Assembly: GCA_018894105.1 (NCBI GenBank)
Contig: CM032126.1
Location: 3,375,001-3,439,000, forward strand
Source: Jacaranda mimosifolia
Taxonomy: Eukaryota; Streptophyta; Magnoliopsida; Lamiales; Bignoniaceae
Length of the DNA stretch: 64,000 nucleotides
Reading direction: 5' to 3'
Below are positions 1-13,500 of this stretch, piece by piece (positions within the stretch are counted from its first letter, which is position 1; every line of letters begins with the position of its first letter). The notes beneath the pieces are model-generated. The model saw only the letters and a list, made by a program, of their open reading frames with translations, was not told where the DNA came from and made no database searches. The position numbers were made by a program, and so were the translations under genes.

Positions 1-117
1 CTCTGATCCTTTCCTAATCGGGACTAAAATCCTGGAAATAAAAAAAGCCAAAATAGGAATAAGACTTGTTATTATTAGAAATGCCCAAAAAATATCATAT
101 TTGTAAAGCAAAAACAT
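1..117 (-). pseudogene. ndhC: ndhC 5' end, plastid-derived fragment
   Basis: The minus strand from 117 to the window edge reads 39 codons with no stop, beginning [19 protein letters not shown]. This is the N-terminus of the plastid NDH subunit 3 (NdhC), an inner-envelope/thylakoid NDH complex protein. The first membrane segment is visible. Several residues differ from the strongly conserved plastid form; for example, the usual glycine after FFIS is arginine. That fits relaxed selection after transfer to the nucleus. The gene is cut by the window edge. Its neighbours (trnV, trnM, atpE, atpB) are in plastid order. Confidence 0.9.
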
Positions 118-1270
118 AGACAGACTCCTATGAATGTGGAAAATATATCGGATTGGTCGATTTGAATTGAAGTTGTAAAGTTATCCATAATTGTTTAGTC
201 AAAACAAGAATTCATTTTGACCAAACCATCTAGTTTCCTTTGATTATTGCGGGCATATCTCATTTCAAGATTTATCGACTGACTTGACTAGGATCCTATT
301 TTTAGTCTACTTCATTTATTTATTTATTTGGATTTTCTTTAGTTAGTATAACTCTATATGTTTCGCTTAGACAAATTCTCTTGTTTTCACCTAGGATTCT
401 TGCTAAAGAAAGCGACTTCCAAATAAAAATAAAATAGAATTCTTATTTTGTGTTTAAGAATTTTGAACTTATTATTCTTTGATTATTTGAATTATTTTTT
501 TATAAAAATTTGATTTATGGATTTAGATTTTTTTAGGAATAGAATCAGGAGGTCTTCTGGTCTTTTTTTTTTCTTAATGATTTAGAATAGAACATGTATT
601 CAAATGTAAGAGAATGGTGTAAGAGAATGGATAGGTATTTCCATCTTAGGATTTCGAATATCTTAATCTTAGTGTTGGTATATTCCGTTTATTAGAATCT
701 GGGTGGGTTTTTCTCTTGATTAAATATAGAAAGAGAAGACCATGCCCTTTTTGTTTTGTTGTGCTTCGCTACGTCTAGGTAAGGTATACAAAGAAAAAGC
801 TTATTTGACATTGTTGACAATGAAACTTACCAAAGAGATTCGTTTTTCAACAAACTTTAGCTTGTCCACAAATACATCAGGTTATTCCCTAGATCTATGT
901 GAATAACTCTTTGGAGTTTTGCACTGGGCTTGTGTCATGATTTTGACTTCTTAAATTCATTAAGGTTAGGTATACCAAAGAAAAGGAGTATCGCTAACTT
1001 AACCCCTTGATTGTGGACAGGAAAATTCATATGGAATTTCCCTCCGAAGATTAATGAGGAAAGGTTGGTTTGTTTAACCACGATTGGAAAAGGATCGATT
1101 CGAACCCTTGAAATACGTTTTTCTTTCCATTTTCTGTCCTGCTTTAAACGATTCCTATGAGTGAGTTCTAGGAAAAATTTGGTTTCAATGAACCAACCGA
1201 TCAGTTACAAGCAACAAACAAGAATGAAGAAATGAAAATTACACAATTTTGTATTTCAAAATTTCATTTT
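118..1270. other. Plastid ndhC-trnV spacer, transferred
   Basis: This gene-free stretch lies exactly where the plastid ndhC to trnV-UAC spacer should be, between recognisable copies of both genes. It is AT-rich and I see no open frame in it. I infer plastid origin from position only. Confidence 0.7.
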
Positions 1271-1925
1271 ATATGGCCATACGGACTCTAACCGTAGACC
1301 TTCTCGATAAAATAGATCAAACTTATTATTATCAAAATGATCTAAACTATTTCAAAGACCCAACATGCATTTTTTTTGCATTGGGTTCTTTCATTAACTG
1401 ATAGAAATATCAGCCAATGCACCATATTTTTTCTTGATAGAAAAATAAGATAAGGAGATGGCTCCATGTGCTCTAATTCATTATTTGGGATTCTGATCCA
1501 GGAGCACTACCAAAGTGTTTCAAAGGTGGGGTTATCTTGACGTAGGTCTGCCTCTAGCCAAGATCGTTTTAAGTTAAATGAAGTCTCTATCGTTCGGCTT
1601 AAAAAATCAAATATAAAACTTCATACACCTTCAAGTTCATAGGACGAAAAGAGATTTTTTGGGGACCTTATACTCATTATGCCTAGCATTGAATGGACTG
1701 GTATCCACCTTATCAATATCTCAAATCAATGATGGGGTCTGTTTGGTACCTAAATGGGCACCCAAATCGAACTGAACCATTTGTCAGGCTATTGTTCCCT
1801 CTAAAGTTGTGGAGTAAGATATCGATTTCTCAATAAGATCCATTTTTTTGAGTGTATGATGGACTCCCCTGAAAAACATTGGCGCACATGTAAACGAGGT
1901 GCTCTACCAACTGAGCTATAGCCCT
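1271..1925 (-). tRNA. trnV-UAC: trnV-UAC (split), plastid-derived and probably dead
   Basis: On the minus strand the 5' exon (1925-1888) begins AGGGCTATAGCTCAGTTGG and ends at the UAC anticodon. The group II intron then starts with GTGCG (1887-1883). The 3' exon is at about 1306-1271 and includes AGGTCTACGGTTAGAGTCC. The intron is about 580 bases, as usual for plastid trnV-UAC. The 3' acceptor strand reads TGGCCATA where TAGCCCTA is expected, so it no longer pairs properly with the 5' end. A nuclear copy with a group II intron is not expected to be expressed. Confidence 0.9.
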
Positions 1926-2100
1926 TACTGCTAGTGATGCATATTTTATCATGTATATAATTTCTTGTCAAGATGACTATTCTATGATCCAACATCGTAA
2001 ATTTTTGAGTGGTATTGCTTAGATTATTATTGCTTATAAGGAATATGATATTTATAATCCATGGATGGGTTCCATTTGGTTCTCTTTGGGATGATAAATG

Positions 2101-2173
2101 ACCCACTGAACTCAGTGGTTAGAGTATTGCTTTCATATGGCAGGAGTCATTAGTTCAAATCCAATAGTAGGTA
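2101..2173 (+). tRNA. trnM-CAU: trnM-CAU (elongator), plastid-derived
   Basis: A 73-base cloverleaf-like sequence has anticodon CAU in the context GCTTTCATATGGC and T-loop GTTCAAATCC. The acceptor strand starts ACCCACT and ends AGTAGGTA. It lies between trnV (-) and atpE (-) on the opposite strand, as in plastid genomes. The acceptor ACCCACT against AGTAGGT has one mismatch caused by a base change, consistent with decay. Transcription in the nucleus is possible through internal promoters but is not shown. Confidence 0.92.
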
Positions 2174-2389
2174 GAACTTATTAGATACCATTGACTCTGG
2201 TATCTAATAAGTTTTTGGCCCCATCCTCTTTTATTTTTACTGATTTTTTATTTTTATTTATTTTGATTTCATTTTTGAATTGCGTTGTATCAAAATTGGA
2301 TTTTGCTTGATTGGATTCACTCGACAGAATCTAATCAAAATAGGGTTTAGAAATAGAACTTCTTTTGATTATTCGAACACACCAATTAG

Positions 2390-2774
2390 TTATGAAATCC
2401 CATTGACAACCTTTAATCTTGTCCTAGCTCGTCGGAGAGCTATATTTGCCTCAATTATTTGTCTCTTTCCTTCAGCTTTTCTCAAATTAGCTTCTGTTAT
2501 TTCAAGAGTTTGCTGAGCTTTTTGTGGATCAATATCACTACCATTTTCTGCATCATTTACTAAGACAATGATCTCATTATTGCCTATTCTAGCAAAACCA
2601 CCCATTAGAACCATCGTTAACCATTGGTCCTTAAGGCGTATTCTCAAAATCCCTATATCTACAGTTGTAGCAATAGGAGCATGATTAGGTAATATGCCAA
2701 TTTGACCACTATTCGTAGATAAAATGATTTCTTTCACTTTTGAATTCCAAACAATTCGATTATGGGTCAATACG

Positions 2775-2778
<4 letters not shown>
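2390..2778 (-). pseudogene. atpE: atpE, plastid ATP synthase epsilon, pseudogene
   Basis: The frame from 2770 to 2390 gives the body of the CF1 epsilon subunit: [20 protein letters not shown], then the [10 protein letters not shown] region and a C-terminal helical hairpin ending VNGIS. The original ATG (2778-2776) overlaps the atpB stop as ATGA, as in plastids. A net deletion of about 13 bases just after it, judged against the usual plant 5' sequence, removes the first few codons and puts the ATG out of frame. The open frame that remains begins only at a TTG. It is therefore a recent but broken copy. Confidence 0.93.
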
Positions 2779-4149
<1,371 letters not shown>

Positions 4150-4150
<1 letters not shown>

Positions 4151-4305
4151 GCATTTCTTATTGAATTAACTGATCGACGTGCTATCGGACATTTATTTTG
4201 AATTCAATAGTTTTCACAAAAAAATATTTGACATATTTTATTTATTTATTATTATTGTGAGAAGTAATCCTACTACTTCTGGTTCTGGGGTTTCCACGCT
4301 TGAAA
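4150..4305 (+). pseudogene. Inverted atpB leader and first 16 codons
   Basis: This piece has the opposite orientation to the rest of atpB. 4160-4256 resembles the plastid atpB upstream leader, and 4257-4305 reads VRSNPTTSGSGVSTLEN, the atpB N-terminus, with GTG in place of the ATG. Codons 17 to about 30 are missing at the turn-around near 4150. This shows an inversion with loss at the breakpoint. It cannot make protein. Confidence 0.85.
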
Positions 4306-4800
4306 ATTATTCATAACATATATATATATATATTAGGCAAAAAATCCTATATATAATATATCCAATAGTTGGTTTGCACTTCCGCTTGTGGTAACCAAAC
4401 TCTTTCCCGACAAGAAGATCAAAGATTTCCTTCGGGCAAGTTCAGCTATAGTTGGGAAAGGAATGAACCACAAGCTTCGCGCTCTGCCTTTCTTGCATTT
4501 ATTTTGACTCTTTCGGCCTATATGCTGCTCCCTCTGCGCGCTTAGCTTTCTTTGCTCTTTGCTATCGCGCTATTGCCTTCTTTCTTCCCAAGGGCTCTTC
4601 CAGAGTGAACACTGGAATCAAATCCTTTTGCTTCTCCCTGAGCCAGAGACTTGGAATCAAGGAAGGTATTCTCGACCGCTCGTCGATAAAAGGCGGATGA
4701 ACTTATTCAAGACCAATAAAGCTGGGATCCTGTGCCAGCATTGCAAATGAATTGACGACCAAATACCAAAAAGGTAGAACCTACCTTGGTGTCACATCCT
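4306..4800. other. Mitochondrial-like spacer next to the plastid insert
   Basis: After an AT microsatellite (4317-4332), 4370-4755 is richer in GC and in C/T runs than the surrounding nuclear DNA. Stretches such as TTGACTCTTTCGGCCTATAT resemble plant mitochondrial intergenic DNA. I recognise no gene. Mitochondrial origin is an impression. If it is right, the plastid block may have reached the nucleus through the mitochondrion. Confidence 0.4.
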
Positions 4801-5080
4801 CTTGTGATATATTAAGAGCATAATAGTCATTTTATGTATAAAAAATTACAATTACTCACATTTTTAGGCCCGTGCACTCCACATATGGTTTCAGGGGAAT
4901 TTTTTACTTGTTTTTTAAAAATATAAAGTAGTATTTAAATTTTTTTTTTTTTTCACATGGGATAAACCATCAAAACTGTTTTTTTGAGGGGCTAAGAATA
5001 CATTTTTCCATTTTTGAAGCCTAAAGCTTGCCAACGTCCCTACCGTTAGCCCGTACAGCGGTCCCACACAGAACGCTTTC

Positions 5081-5090
5081 CCTATAAATT
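5081..5090 (+). promoter_or_regulatory. Probable TATA box of the threonine deaminase gene
   Basis: CCTATAAATT lies about 100 bases before the ATG at 5189, a normal distance for a plant TATA box with a short 5' leader. No other good TATA element was seen between 4870 and 5188. Confidence 0.55.
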
Positions 5091-5188
5091 GGGGGAAGCT
5101 GCCGCCTTTAAACTGGTTCCGCATTTCTTCTCTCTACAGCGGGGCGAAAGACATTGACATACAGAATTTGTATCCATACAATCTAAAA

Positions 5189-6884
5189 ATGGAAGTTCTC
5201 CGTTGTGCCCCTGCGCAATCGCCGCTCCTCCGCGCCAAATTTTGTACCAACGACGCCGCCGGCAAATTATCCAACGCCGTTAAGTGCTCCCGCCTAGAGC
5301 AATTAATCCATGCCACACTGTCAAAACAGGGGGCGGACGTTTTACCGTCGGTTGAGAAGATTCCTAGGGTTCAGCCGTTGACTGGGCCTCCTCCTGCTGC
5401 GGCGCCGATGCCTCTACTGATTGTTTCTCCGAGTTTTCTCGAGTGTGAGGGCGGGTATTTATTAAGGAATGAGAATCTGGGTAGCGGTGCCGTTGCCGAT
5501 GGTACGCCCAATGCAATGGAGTATTTGACGAATATTCTGACGTCAAAGGTGTATGACGTGGCATACGAGTCGCCATTGCAGCTGGCGACGAATCTCTCGG
5601 AGAGGCTTGGGGTCAATATCTGGCTCAGTAGAGAGGATATTCAGCCTGTATGTATTTTCACTTGATGTGTGTGTTTGTGTCTATTGTATGTATTTCTTTA
5701 CGTGGGTACCGCATTAGTGTATGCATGTGGAATGGTCAATCAAATTTATGGCAATTTTTAATTAGGTGGGGAAAGCAGTGTATTCTTTTATAATTATTGT
5801 ACTTTTTCTCAAAATTTGTTTTTGTAGCTGGCGTGGTTGAAAACATGCAAGCTTGGTTGCTCTGTAATTTATTAGGTTTTTGTTATTTTTATTGCTTTTG
5901 AGGAACTCTGGACCTCAACCACGAAAGGCAAAGTGAAAGCGTTTCTAATACCCTGGGCATTGATTTTTCTAAAATTGAGTTTTCTGCTACTGATATTTTG
6001 ATTGAAAAAATGTAATTTAGATATGCTAGCGTAACAATCTGCGTTGCAGGTTTTCTCCTTCAAGCTTCGAGGTGCCTATAATATGATGGCAAAACTTCCA
6101 AAGGAACAGCTGGAAAGAGGAGTAATTTGTTCTTCAGCAGGAAATCATGCTCAAGGTGTGGCATTATCTGCACAGCGATTGGGATGTAATGCGGTGATCG
6201 TTATGCCTGTCACTACACCAGAGATTAAGGTTATTGCTTGTTTATTCATATGTTTATGATTTTTCTTAATTTTTCCACAATTGACATTACATAATTTCTG
6301 AATCCTTGTTGCTTGATATTGGTAGTGGAGATCGGTTGAAAGACTGGGGGCTACTGTTGTACTCACAGGGGACTCCTGTGATGAAGCTCAAGCTTATGCC
6401 AAAAAGAGAGCTGAAGAGGAGGGCCGCACATTTATACCTCCTTTTGATCACCCTGATGTTATCACAGGGCAGGGAACTGTTGGAATGGAGATTGTGAAAC
6501 AGATGAAAGGCCCAATAGAAGCAATTTTTGTGCCTGTCGGTGGCGGTGGACTTATAGCTGGTATTGCTGCCTATGTGAAAAGGGTCTCCCCAGAGGTGAA
6601 AATTATTGGAGTGGAACCATTTGATGCAAATGCAATGGCATTATCACTGCTCCATGACCAGCAAGTTATGCTGGACCAAGTAGGAGGTTTTGCTGATGGA
6701 GTAGCAGTCAAAGTGGTTGGCGAAGAGACTTTCCGCCTTTGCAGGGAACTGATGGATGGTGTAGTTCTTGTTGGCCGTGATGCTATTTGTGCATCAATAA
6801 AGGTTAGCTGCCTTTTGCATTAACTTTTTTGTTTTTCCGATATCTTGTGGATACCTTCTTGTAAACTGCTAGTGCTATGGGTTA

Positions 6885-6918
<34 letters not shown>

Positions 6919-9900
6919 AAGAATCTGCATGATATCATGTTGAGTGTTATTTACTTGTTGGGATTATCTGCATGGCATACTTTATCATGCTAGATTATTG
7001 TCTATCCTGATTTCTGGTCTCCCTTAAGCGAAAGTGTACGGAGTAATGATAAGCTCTCTGGATGAGACTTTAGAACTTGAGGTCCTTTGGCTATTAGATT
7101 TTCAGGTTAATACTTCCATCCAGTTTTGTGGTATCAGTCTTGAGCTTTGATACCAGTTGTTGTTTTCAGATTTCATTTCCACGAACATGTTTGGTCACTT
7201 TCCTCGTCTCCCTAGCAGCTGGTTAAATTGCCATTTCATGAGAACAGATCTTCTGCTATTGCTATAGCATAAATTTTCCTTCAGATTCATTGTAAGTTGT
7301 GGACCGATTGTTTTGTCCGTTCTTGCTACATCAACTGTTGGATACAAATGCATCTTGAAATTCAATGTAAGTTGTGGGCGGATTCTAAATTTATCCCTTT
7401 AGATGCATTAAATTATGGCAAGAACGTATTATCTCCCTTGGACAGCTCCGACATCTCCTTTCTTTAGGTCATGAGTTGATGCATTCATATGACAAGGGTT
7501 TTGGTACTTCACCTCTCCTACACACGAATTGACTAGCTTAATTCTTTCATTATTTAAATTTAGTAATTACTACTCTTATTGCCTCGATGTAAAATTTTAG
7601 AGTCTGGTCCATAATCCTGCAGAGATTCATTCTACCAATCAACCAAGTTGGCTGTTTATATATGGTTGATGCTTTGGATATATTGTGGCCAAAAAGCAAC
7701 GGACAGACACCTTTACGGCTGGATAGTGCTTCATCTTCTGTCTGTTGCGAGTGTGGGAGCCCACAATGCCATAAGCGAGCGAAAATCCCATTCATTGTCC
7801 TACTTTTTTTAACCCTATGTCGACACATGCGGGGATATGTGTTCGTAGTCAAGGGGATCCTATTAGAACTTTTAACGAAGTGCTTTTTCAATTCTCTAAA
7901 AATGCAATCTGTTTCAAACATATATACCATGATTCCTTACTTCGACAGGGTATAAAATATCTAAATTTGATATTTTTATATATTTTTTCAAATCTGTTGC
8001 AGATACCAAGTAGCAGACCAATTTTGGTTTCTGTTTTTTATGATATTATTCATGGATTAGGTATATCATCACGAATTCGTCTGAAAAATTTGAGGACTGA
8101 CTACTAACCATTAAGTTGCCTTGCTGCAGGACATGTTTGAGGAGAAAAGGGGCATTTTAGAGCCAGCGGGTGCTCTTTCCCTAGCTGGAGCTGAAGCTTA
8201 CTGCAAGTATTATGGACTCAAGGGCAAAAATGTAGTAGCAGTGACTAGTGGAGCTAACATGAACTTTGATAGCTTGAGATTCGTAACTGAGCTTGCAGAT
8301 GTTGGTAGACGGCGGGAAGCTGTATTTGCAACTTACATGCCAGAGGAGCCTGGAAGTTTTAAAAATTTCTGCGAGCTTGTGAGTTTTCGAATTTGTCTAG
8401 GTTTTCCATTTTCATTCTGTCAAGGACAGTGTCCAAGTTTAAATACTTGCTATTGTTTGGTTGCAGGTGAGACCCCTGAATATTACTGAATTCAAATACA
8501 GATATTATTCAGATAAAGAAAAGGCTTTAGTACTATACAGGCAAGAGATTCATTTCATGTACTTCAATTCATATTCACATAGAAGCAGATATGTTCACTG
8601 GTCTTCAATGTTTAGTTTACAATTATGAAGGAACAACATATTTCATTTATCTATTCTTCTATTACAGTGTTGGCCTTCACACAGAATTCGAACTTGACGC
8701 AATGGTCGGGAGAATGAAATCAGCTCAACTACAGACCATTAATCTTACAGAAAATGACTTGGTCAAAGATCATTTGCGACATCTGGTAAGGGCTTTAACC
8801 ATTTTCTCCATGACTTCTAAGACTTGATTTGTTCTTGTGAAATGATATGTTTCATCTCTCTGATATATGTGAACTCACAGGGATCCTACAAGAGTCAAGC
8901 TATAAACTGATAGGCACTATTTATCTTCATTTCGTTGGCTTTTTATGTAAGCTTGAACCAGGTTCATATTAGTTATGAAATCAAACAAGCTTCTGCATCT
9001 CTGTTTGTTAGTTCAGTGAGCTTGAGCTGAGTTCAGTTTGACTCATAATTATGAGTTACAGTTTGGTTGCTCATTTGAGCCAAAACAATAACGAAGGTTG
9101 TCCCTTGTCAGATAAATAATCTATTTAAGCAGTTCACTGAGCAAATCAATCCTAATTTATTTGATTTGGATTACTGCTTTGTTCCCAATATTGTAAACAT
9201 TATGAAAGGAAGAGTGATTGAATGAAAGAAAAGACAAAACAAGAACACTATGAACGTAAAAAGATAGAGATGCCAAAATAAACACAAGTTGACCTTCAGA
9301 TGAGGAAAAGAAAACTCATGATTAGGATTGTATTTGAGGAATGCTCCATCTATAACTAGCGATGAGCAATCATGTTACATGTATAGGTCTGCTTTGAGAA
9401 TGGCCTACTGTGCCTGATTTGGCCCGATGGAGTCAAGTTGGGGAAAGTATTAAGTACGTCTTGATCTTGAAAACTGTCATATACTGTTATTACGTACTTT
9501 GGAGCTCAAATATGATAATCTTATAAATCTGTATGATTTGTGCTTATGATTGATCTTTTGTGTTCAGTGTGTGCATAAAACATCCGTGGTAGAGTGTTTT
9601 GATGAGATGGTGATAAAAAACTTTTAAGAAAATTAAACTCAAGTAGATAACACTCCTGATAATGAGTTATCTGAAAAATCCTAGGATGGCTGGACCGTTG
9701 GTTACTCTAAGGTTCGATGTTCTAGCTCATTCCTTCATTGTTCTTTTCTATAGTTTGATGTTAGGTCTTACAGCCCATCCTTTACTCTTGTAGTGAAAAT
9801 TATGCCATTCCCAATTAACATTCCTGTTCTTCAGATATATATTAGTTAGATGATGGAGGTCATTTGCCATGTATCATCTGTAATGAAATCTGAATATTCT

Positions 9901-12900
9901 TGTATTGAGTGACCTGCTAATGATGATATTATTCCATTGAATATTCCTGGGTTTTGCAATTTGACCCCAAGTTTGAATTAGAAAATCACTCTTTAAACAT
10001 GCTAGAGCATACAGGTAAAAAACTTAGATAATTGTGTACCCTAATAGATATTGCTTAAGCACAATGAGAAAATGTGGACAAATGCACGAATGCAGCTGGT
10101 AAAGTTGAGGCATGCCCTTCTTGATCCTCTTAGCGCCAACACCTAGAGTGGATATGGACCCAACTGCCTCACCTGTGTTTTGAACCCAACACGCTTACAC
10201 TCTGAAGTAAACCTGATACGCGCTTGGCAGCTGACATGGTTGTTTTCATTATGATTTGATTGGTAGAAAGATCAACAGAAAGAGCAATCTTTGATTAACG
10301 GATACAGTTAGGGCTCGTTTGCTTTGAATGATATGATTAGAAGTAATATAAAAGCAAATTGATATATTTTAAGCTCATTAGGATAAAATATTTTAATTTT
10401 ATGTTTGGTTAGTAAGATTAATATATAAATAAATTAAAATATAATATATAAATTTAATATTATCTCCTTTATACCTTTTAATAAGTTTTTCGCAATGTCC
10501 TCATTCTTCCGTATTCTTAAGAACAAGGTTTAATTAAAAATAAGATAAAAAATAGGCCCTATTTGATTTTTGTAATTCTTATCAAACCAAATCAAGCATT
10601 CCCCCATTTGATCCATTTTCCAAAAACAACAGTAAATAATGTTGGGTTTGAGATTTATCAAGGACTTTTATCAATTGAAATAAACATTAAAAGAGATTTG
10701 ATTAGGTATGTTTCACACCCAATCAAACCAAGCAAAAAAGCCTTATAGTTTATTTTGGATGCATGTGGCTACGCTTAGCCTCCAGTCAATGAAGGGCCTT
10801 GATGTCACAATTCATGCAAATTGCAGGACATAGCAAATTATATTTGTTCCCACATTTTATATTGTTGAACAATATTACGCTTGTTTGTTTATGAGACTTT
10901 TGAATGCATGACCCGATGTTAATCTTCTGGGGTTGTTTAGGAGAGCTTATGAAGAAGGCATATGTCTTTAAGTAGGGATGGCAATGGAGCGGTTGGGGTG
11001 GGTTTTGACTCAACCCGAACCTGCCCCGCAAAAATTTTATAAAGCCCCAACCCGCCTTTACCCGCCTCACGGTTTTTAGAAGTGAAAATTCGAATCCTAT
11101 TCGCATTGTAAATGTAGAACCCGAGTCCTATTCAATCCTCCCTGCACCTAATTAATATTTTCTATTTTTTTTAAAAATATTATCTACTATACAATTAACG
11201 AAATATTACAGTTTTAACTCAAATATCATATAAATTTTATGTAAAATAAACAAATAGAAAGCTTTTGAGTATTTTCTAAACATTCTGAATCTACTCTTGG
11301 AAGTCACAGTTGTGAGGAATGTGAGGGAAAGAAAAAAATGCTAACATAGTTTAGGGTTTGTTGTATATATATTTTTTGTAAAAAACTAAATTAAATATAA
11401 ATATATATATATATAACAGGTTTGGGGCGGGTTTACTACAAACCCAAATCCGACCCGACCCGACCCGACCCGACCTGACCCGCACACATTAGAACACAAA
11501 TCCAATTCGATCCGCTGTGGGGCGGGTATTGGAGCGGATCGGAGTGGGTACCCGTGGATCGGGCATAAATTGCCATCCCTATCTTTAAGAAGCGTCAAAA
11601 TCAAAGTACAATATAATGTAGAACAATGGTGGAGAATTTTCATATAATGTGGTGGAGAAAGAACCATCTATGAGATATGATTAACTCTATATATGTCAAT
11701 ATTCCTTCCTCAAAAGAGATTTGACTTTTAGGACAGCTTTGTACTTAAGTTGTTTTTAGGAAGTCAAGTTTAGTTTTTCTATGTATGGCTTGTACAAATG
11801 ATGAAATGTAGATTGCTTACAGTTTTTATTATGGTCCCAATATGGTAAAAAAAAATAATGACTTAATCATGAAACTGCAGCATTTTTATTTTTTTATTTT
11901 TGGTGTATTGTTGGGGGAGGGGGGGAGCAATGTAATGGTCAGTAGGCTATATTTGTGAGTTTAACCTGTTCCTTACAGTAAATTTGACAGAAAGTAAATT
12001 CTGAAGACTTGGAATGGTTATTTCCTTGGAAATTATTAGAATGGACAAAATTTACTCCATGTTTCCCAAATTTCCTTTGGACATCTTAAAATAAGATTCC
12101 ATTTCATAAATTGGAATTCTTTTTCCAGAAGTATCTCCCCTCAATTAAATTATACAAAACTCTTTACACTTTCTAATCTTTTGTCTAAAACCTTGTGATG
12201 GGTCAAACTTGACCCATATTTTTGAGGTGGATGAGTTGTTGGCAGCCACTCAAAAGCAAAGGTGGATACGTAATGCGGCATGCTCCAGCATTTGACCTGT
12301 GCGATTGTTGAGCGTCATGCTATACTATTCATATGATGTGTTACAGCAGAATATATATTCCAAATATGGTCTTGTTTATTGTGAATTTACTTCAAATTTC
12401 TTATTCCTATCAAGCTAAGTTTGTATTTTGAAGCTTAGATCCTTTCCAGAGATGAAGCATGTGTACCTAAGTTTTATTATACAGTCCCACTGTTAAAATT
12501 TATGAGAAAAGACTATATTCCCTATAATGAGTAAGTTAACACATAGGGTTAAGTTTTAATGCCATATCAGTTTGTCTCTTGGTTGAAAAGGTATCTTCCA
12601 CGGTTGGCTGCATGTATTAGTTTACAGTTTGCTTTAATCCTTATATACTTGATTTATATGCTTATGTTACTATGGATCCATTACAGATGGGTGGAAGATC
12701 AAACGTGAAAGACGAACTGCTTTGTCGTTTTGTTTTCCCTGAGAGACCAGGTGCTTTGATGAAATTTTTGGACGCTTTCAGTCCACGTTGGAATATAAGT
12801 TTGTTCCATTACCGTGGGCAGGTTGTGATCTCGACACTTCTGAATGTTCATACATGCTGTCATTATTTTTTGATGCACATAATTTACCTTTTCATTGCAT

Positions 12901-13047
12901 CTCCAGGGAGAAACAGGTGCAAACGTGTTGGTTGCTATCCAAATGGCTCAAAATGAAACGCATGAGTTCCGGTATCGTGCAATCAGTCTTGGGTATGAGT
13001 ATGAAGTAGAAACCAGTAATGAGGCCTTCCAACTGTTAATGCAGTGA
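5189..13047 (+). CDS. OMR1: Threonine deaminase, biosynthetic, plastid
   Basis: This enzyme converts threonine to 2-oxobutanoate, the first step of isoleucine synthesis, in plastids, and is normally inhibited by isoleucine. My exons are 5189-5647, 6050-6229, 6326-6802, 8130-8378, 8467-8540, 8668-8785, 12687-12821 and 12907-13047, joining in frame to 610 residues, a usual plant length. Residues 1 to about 90 look like a transit peptide plus linker. [11 protein letters not shown] carries the PLP lysine (K158), and VGGGGLIAG (from about 284) is the phosphate loop. The C-terminus has two ACT-like regulatory domains (about 436-515 and 528-605), [15 protein letters not shown] opening the first and [17 protein letters not shown] the second. 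Intron 5 begins with GC, not GT. Intron 6 is 3.9 kb and carries two MITEs. No stop or frameshift was seen, so the gene appears intact. Confidence 0.95.
6892..6917. repeat. Poly-T run in threonine deaminase intron 3
   Basis: A run of about 26 T interrupts intron 3 (6803-8129). The rest of this 1.3 kb intron shows no transposon ends and no believable coding region. The short open frames at 7550-8107 have no exon-like features. Confidence 0.8.
10308..10745. mobile_element. PIF/Harbinger-like MITE in intron 6
   Basis: The element spans 10311-10742. It starts GGGCTCGTTTGCTTTG and ends with the rough inverse CAAACCAAGCAAAAAAGCC. TTA flanks it on both sides (10308-10310 and 10743-10745), the target duplication of PIF/Harbinger elements. 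It is AT-rich with no coding capacity. The inverted ends are imperfect, so the call is moderate. Confidence 0.5.
10965..11589. mobile_element. hAT-type MITE with perfect 8-base target duplication
   Basis: The element is 10973-11581 (609 bases). Both ends carry the inverted repeat TAGGGATGGCAAT, and TCTTTAAG is duplicated exactly at 10965-10972 and 11582-11589. The outer parts are rich in GGGT/ACCC words (for example repeated GACCC near 11452-11481), and the middle is AT-rich. It lies inside intron 6 of the threonine deaminase gene. Eight-base duplications are the mark of hAT transposase. Confidence 0.9.
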
Positions 13048-13308
13048 TGGAGGCTGATAAAAGTTCCATCTGAATCTATATATCATTTCACGTTTATAGC
13101 TCTTTAAGCAGATTCTCCGAGAAAATGCTCTTTCCTCCATCTTTTGGAGGGGAAAGGAGGTGTGAGATTTTGGTTTGGGTTTGACCCTTGGCTTTTTCTT
13201 TGATTATGCAACATCAAGCTTTAGCTGTTGTGAAAGGATCCAGGGGATCTGCTTCGGAGCTAGTTCTTTTGTGTAATATAGTTTATGGTCTTTATACTAG
13301 TTGGGAAA

Positions 13309-13500
13309 CTTTAATCAGGTTAAAAGTTACTCTGAAGTGTGTAATGTGAGAAGTTCATTGTGCTATCTGTACAATTACGAACAGTAATCTCGTGACACGA
13401 TCTTCTTTAATCAGGTTAAAAGTTACTCTGAAGTGTGTAATGTGAGTAGTTCATTGTGCTATCTGTACAATTACGAACAGTAATCTCGTGACGCGATCTT
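13309..13500. repeat. 96-base tandem duplication downstream of threonine deaminase
   Basis: 13309-13404 and 13405-13500 are head-to-tail copies that differ at only a few bases (GAGAAGTTC versus GAGTAGTTC; GACACG versus GACGCG). The near-identity points to a recent event. It starts about 260 bases past the stop codon, in or just beyond the 3' UTR. Confidence 0.92.

Noticed and set aside
5364..5616. Open frames on the minus strand over threonine deaminase exon 1
   Set aside because: They overlap a recognised exon in antisense, show no domain, and arise from its GC-rich third positions.
7550..8107. Overlapping open frames in threonine deaminase intron 3
   Set aside because: Flanked by in-frame exons of one gene; low similarity to anything known to me and no splice or start context.
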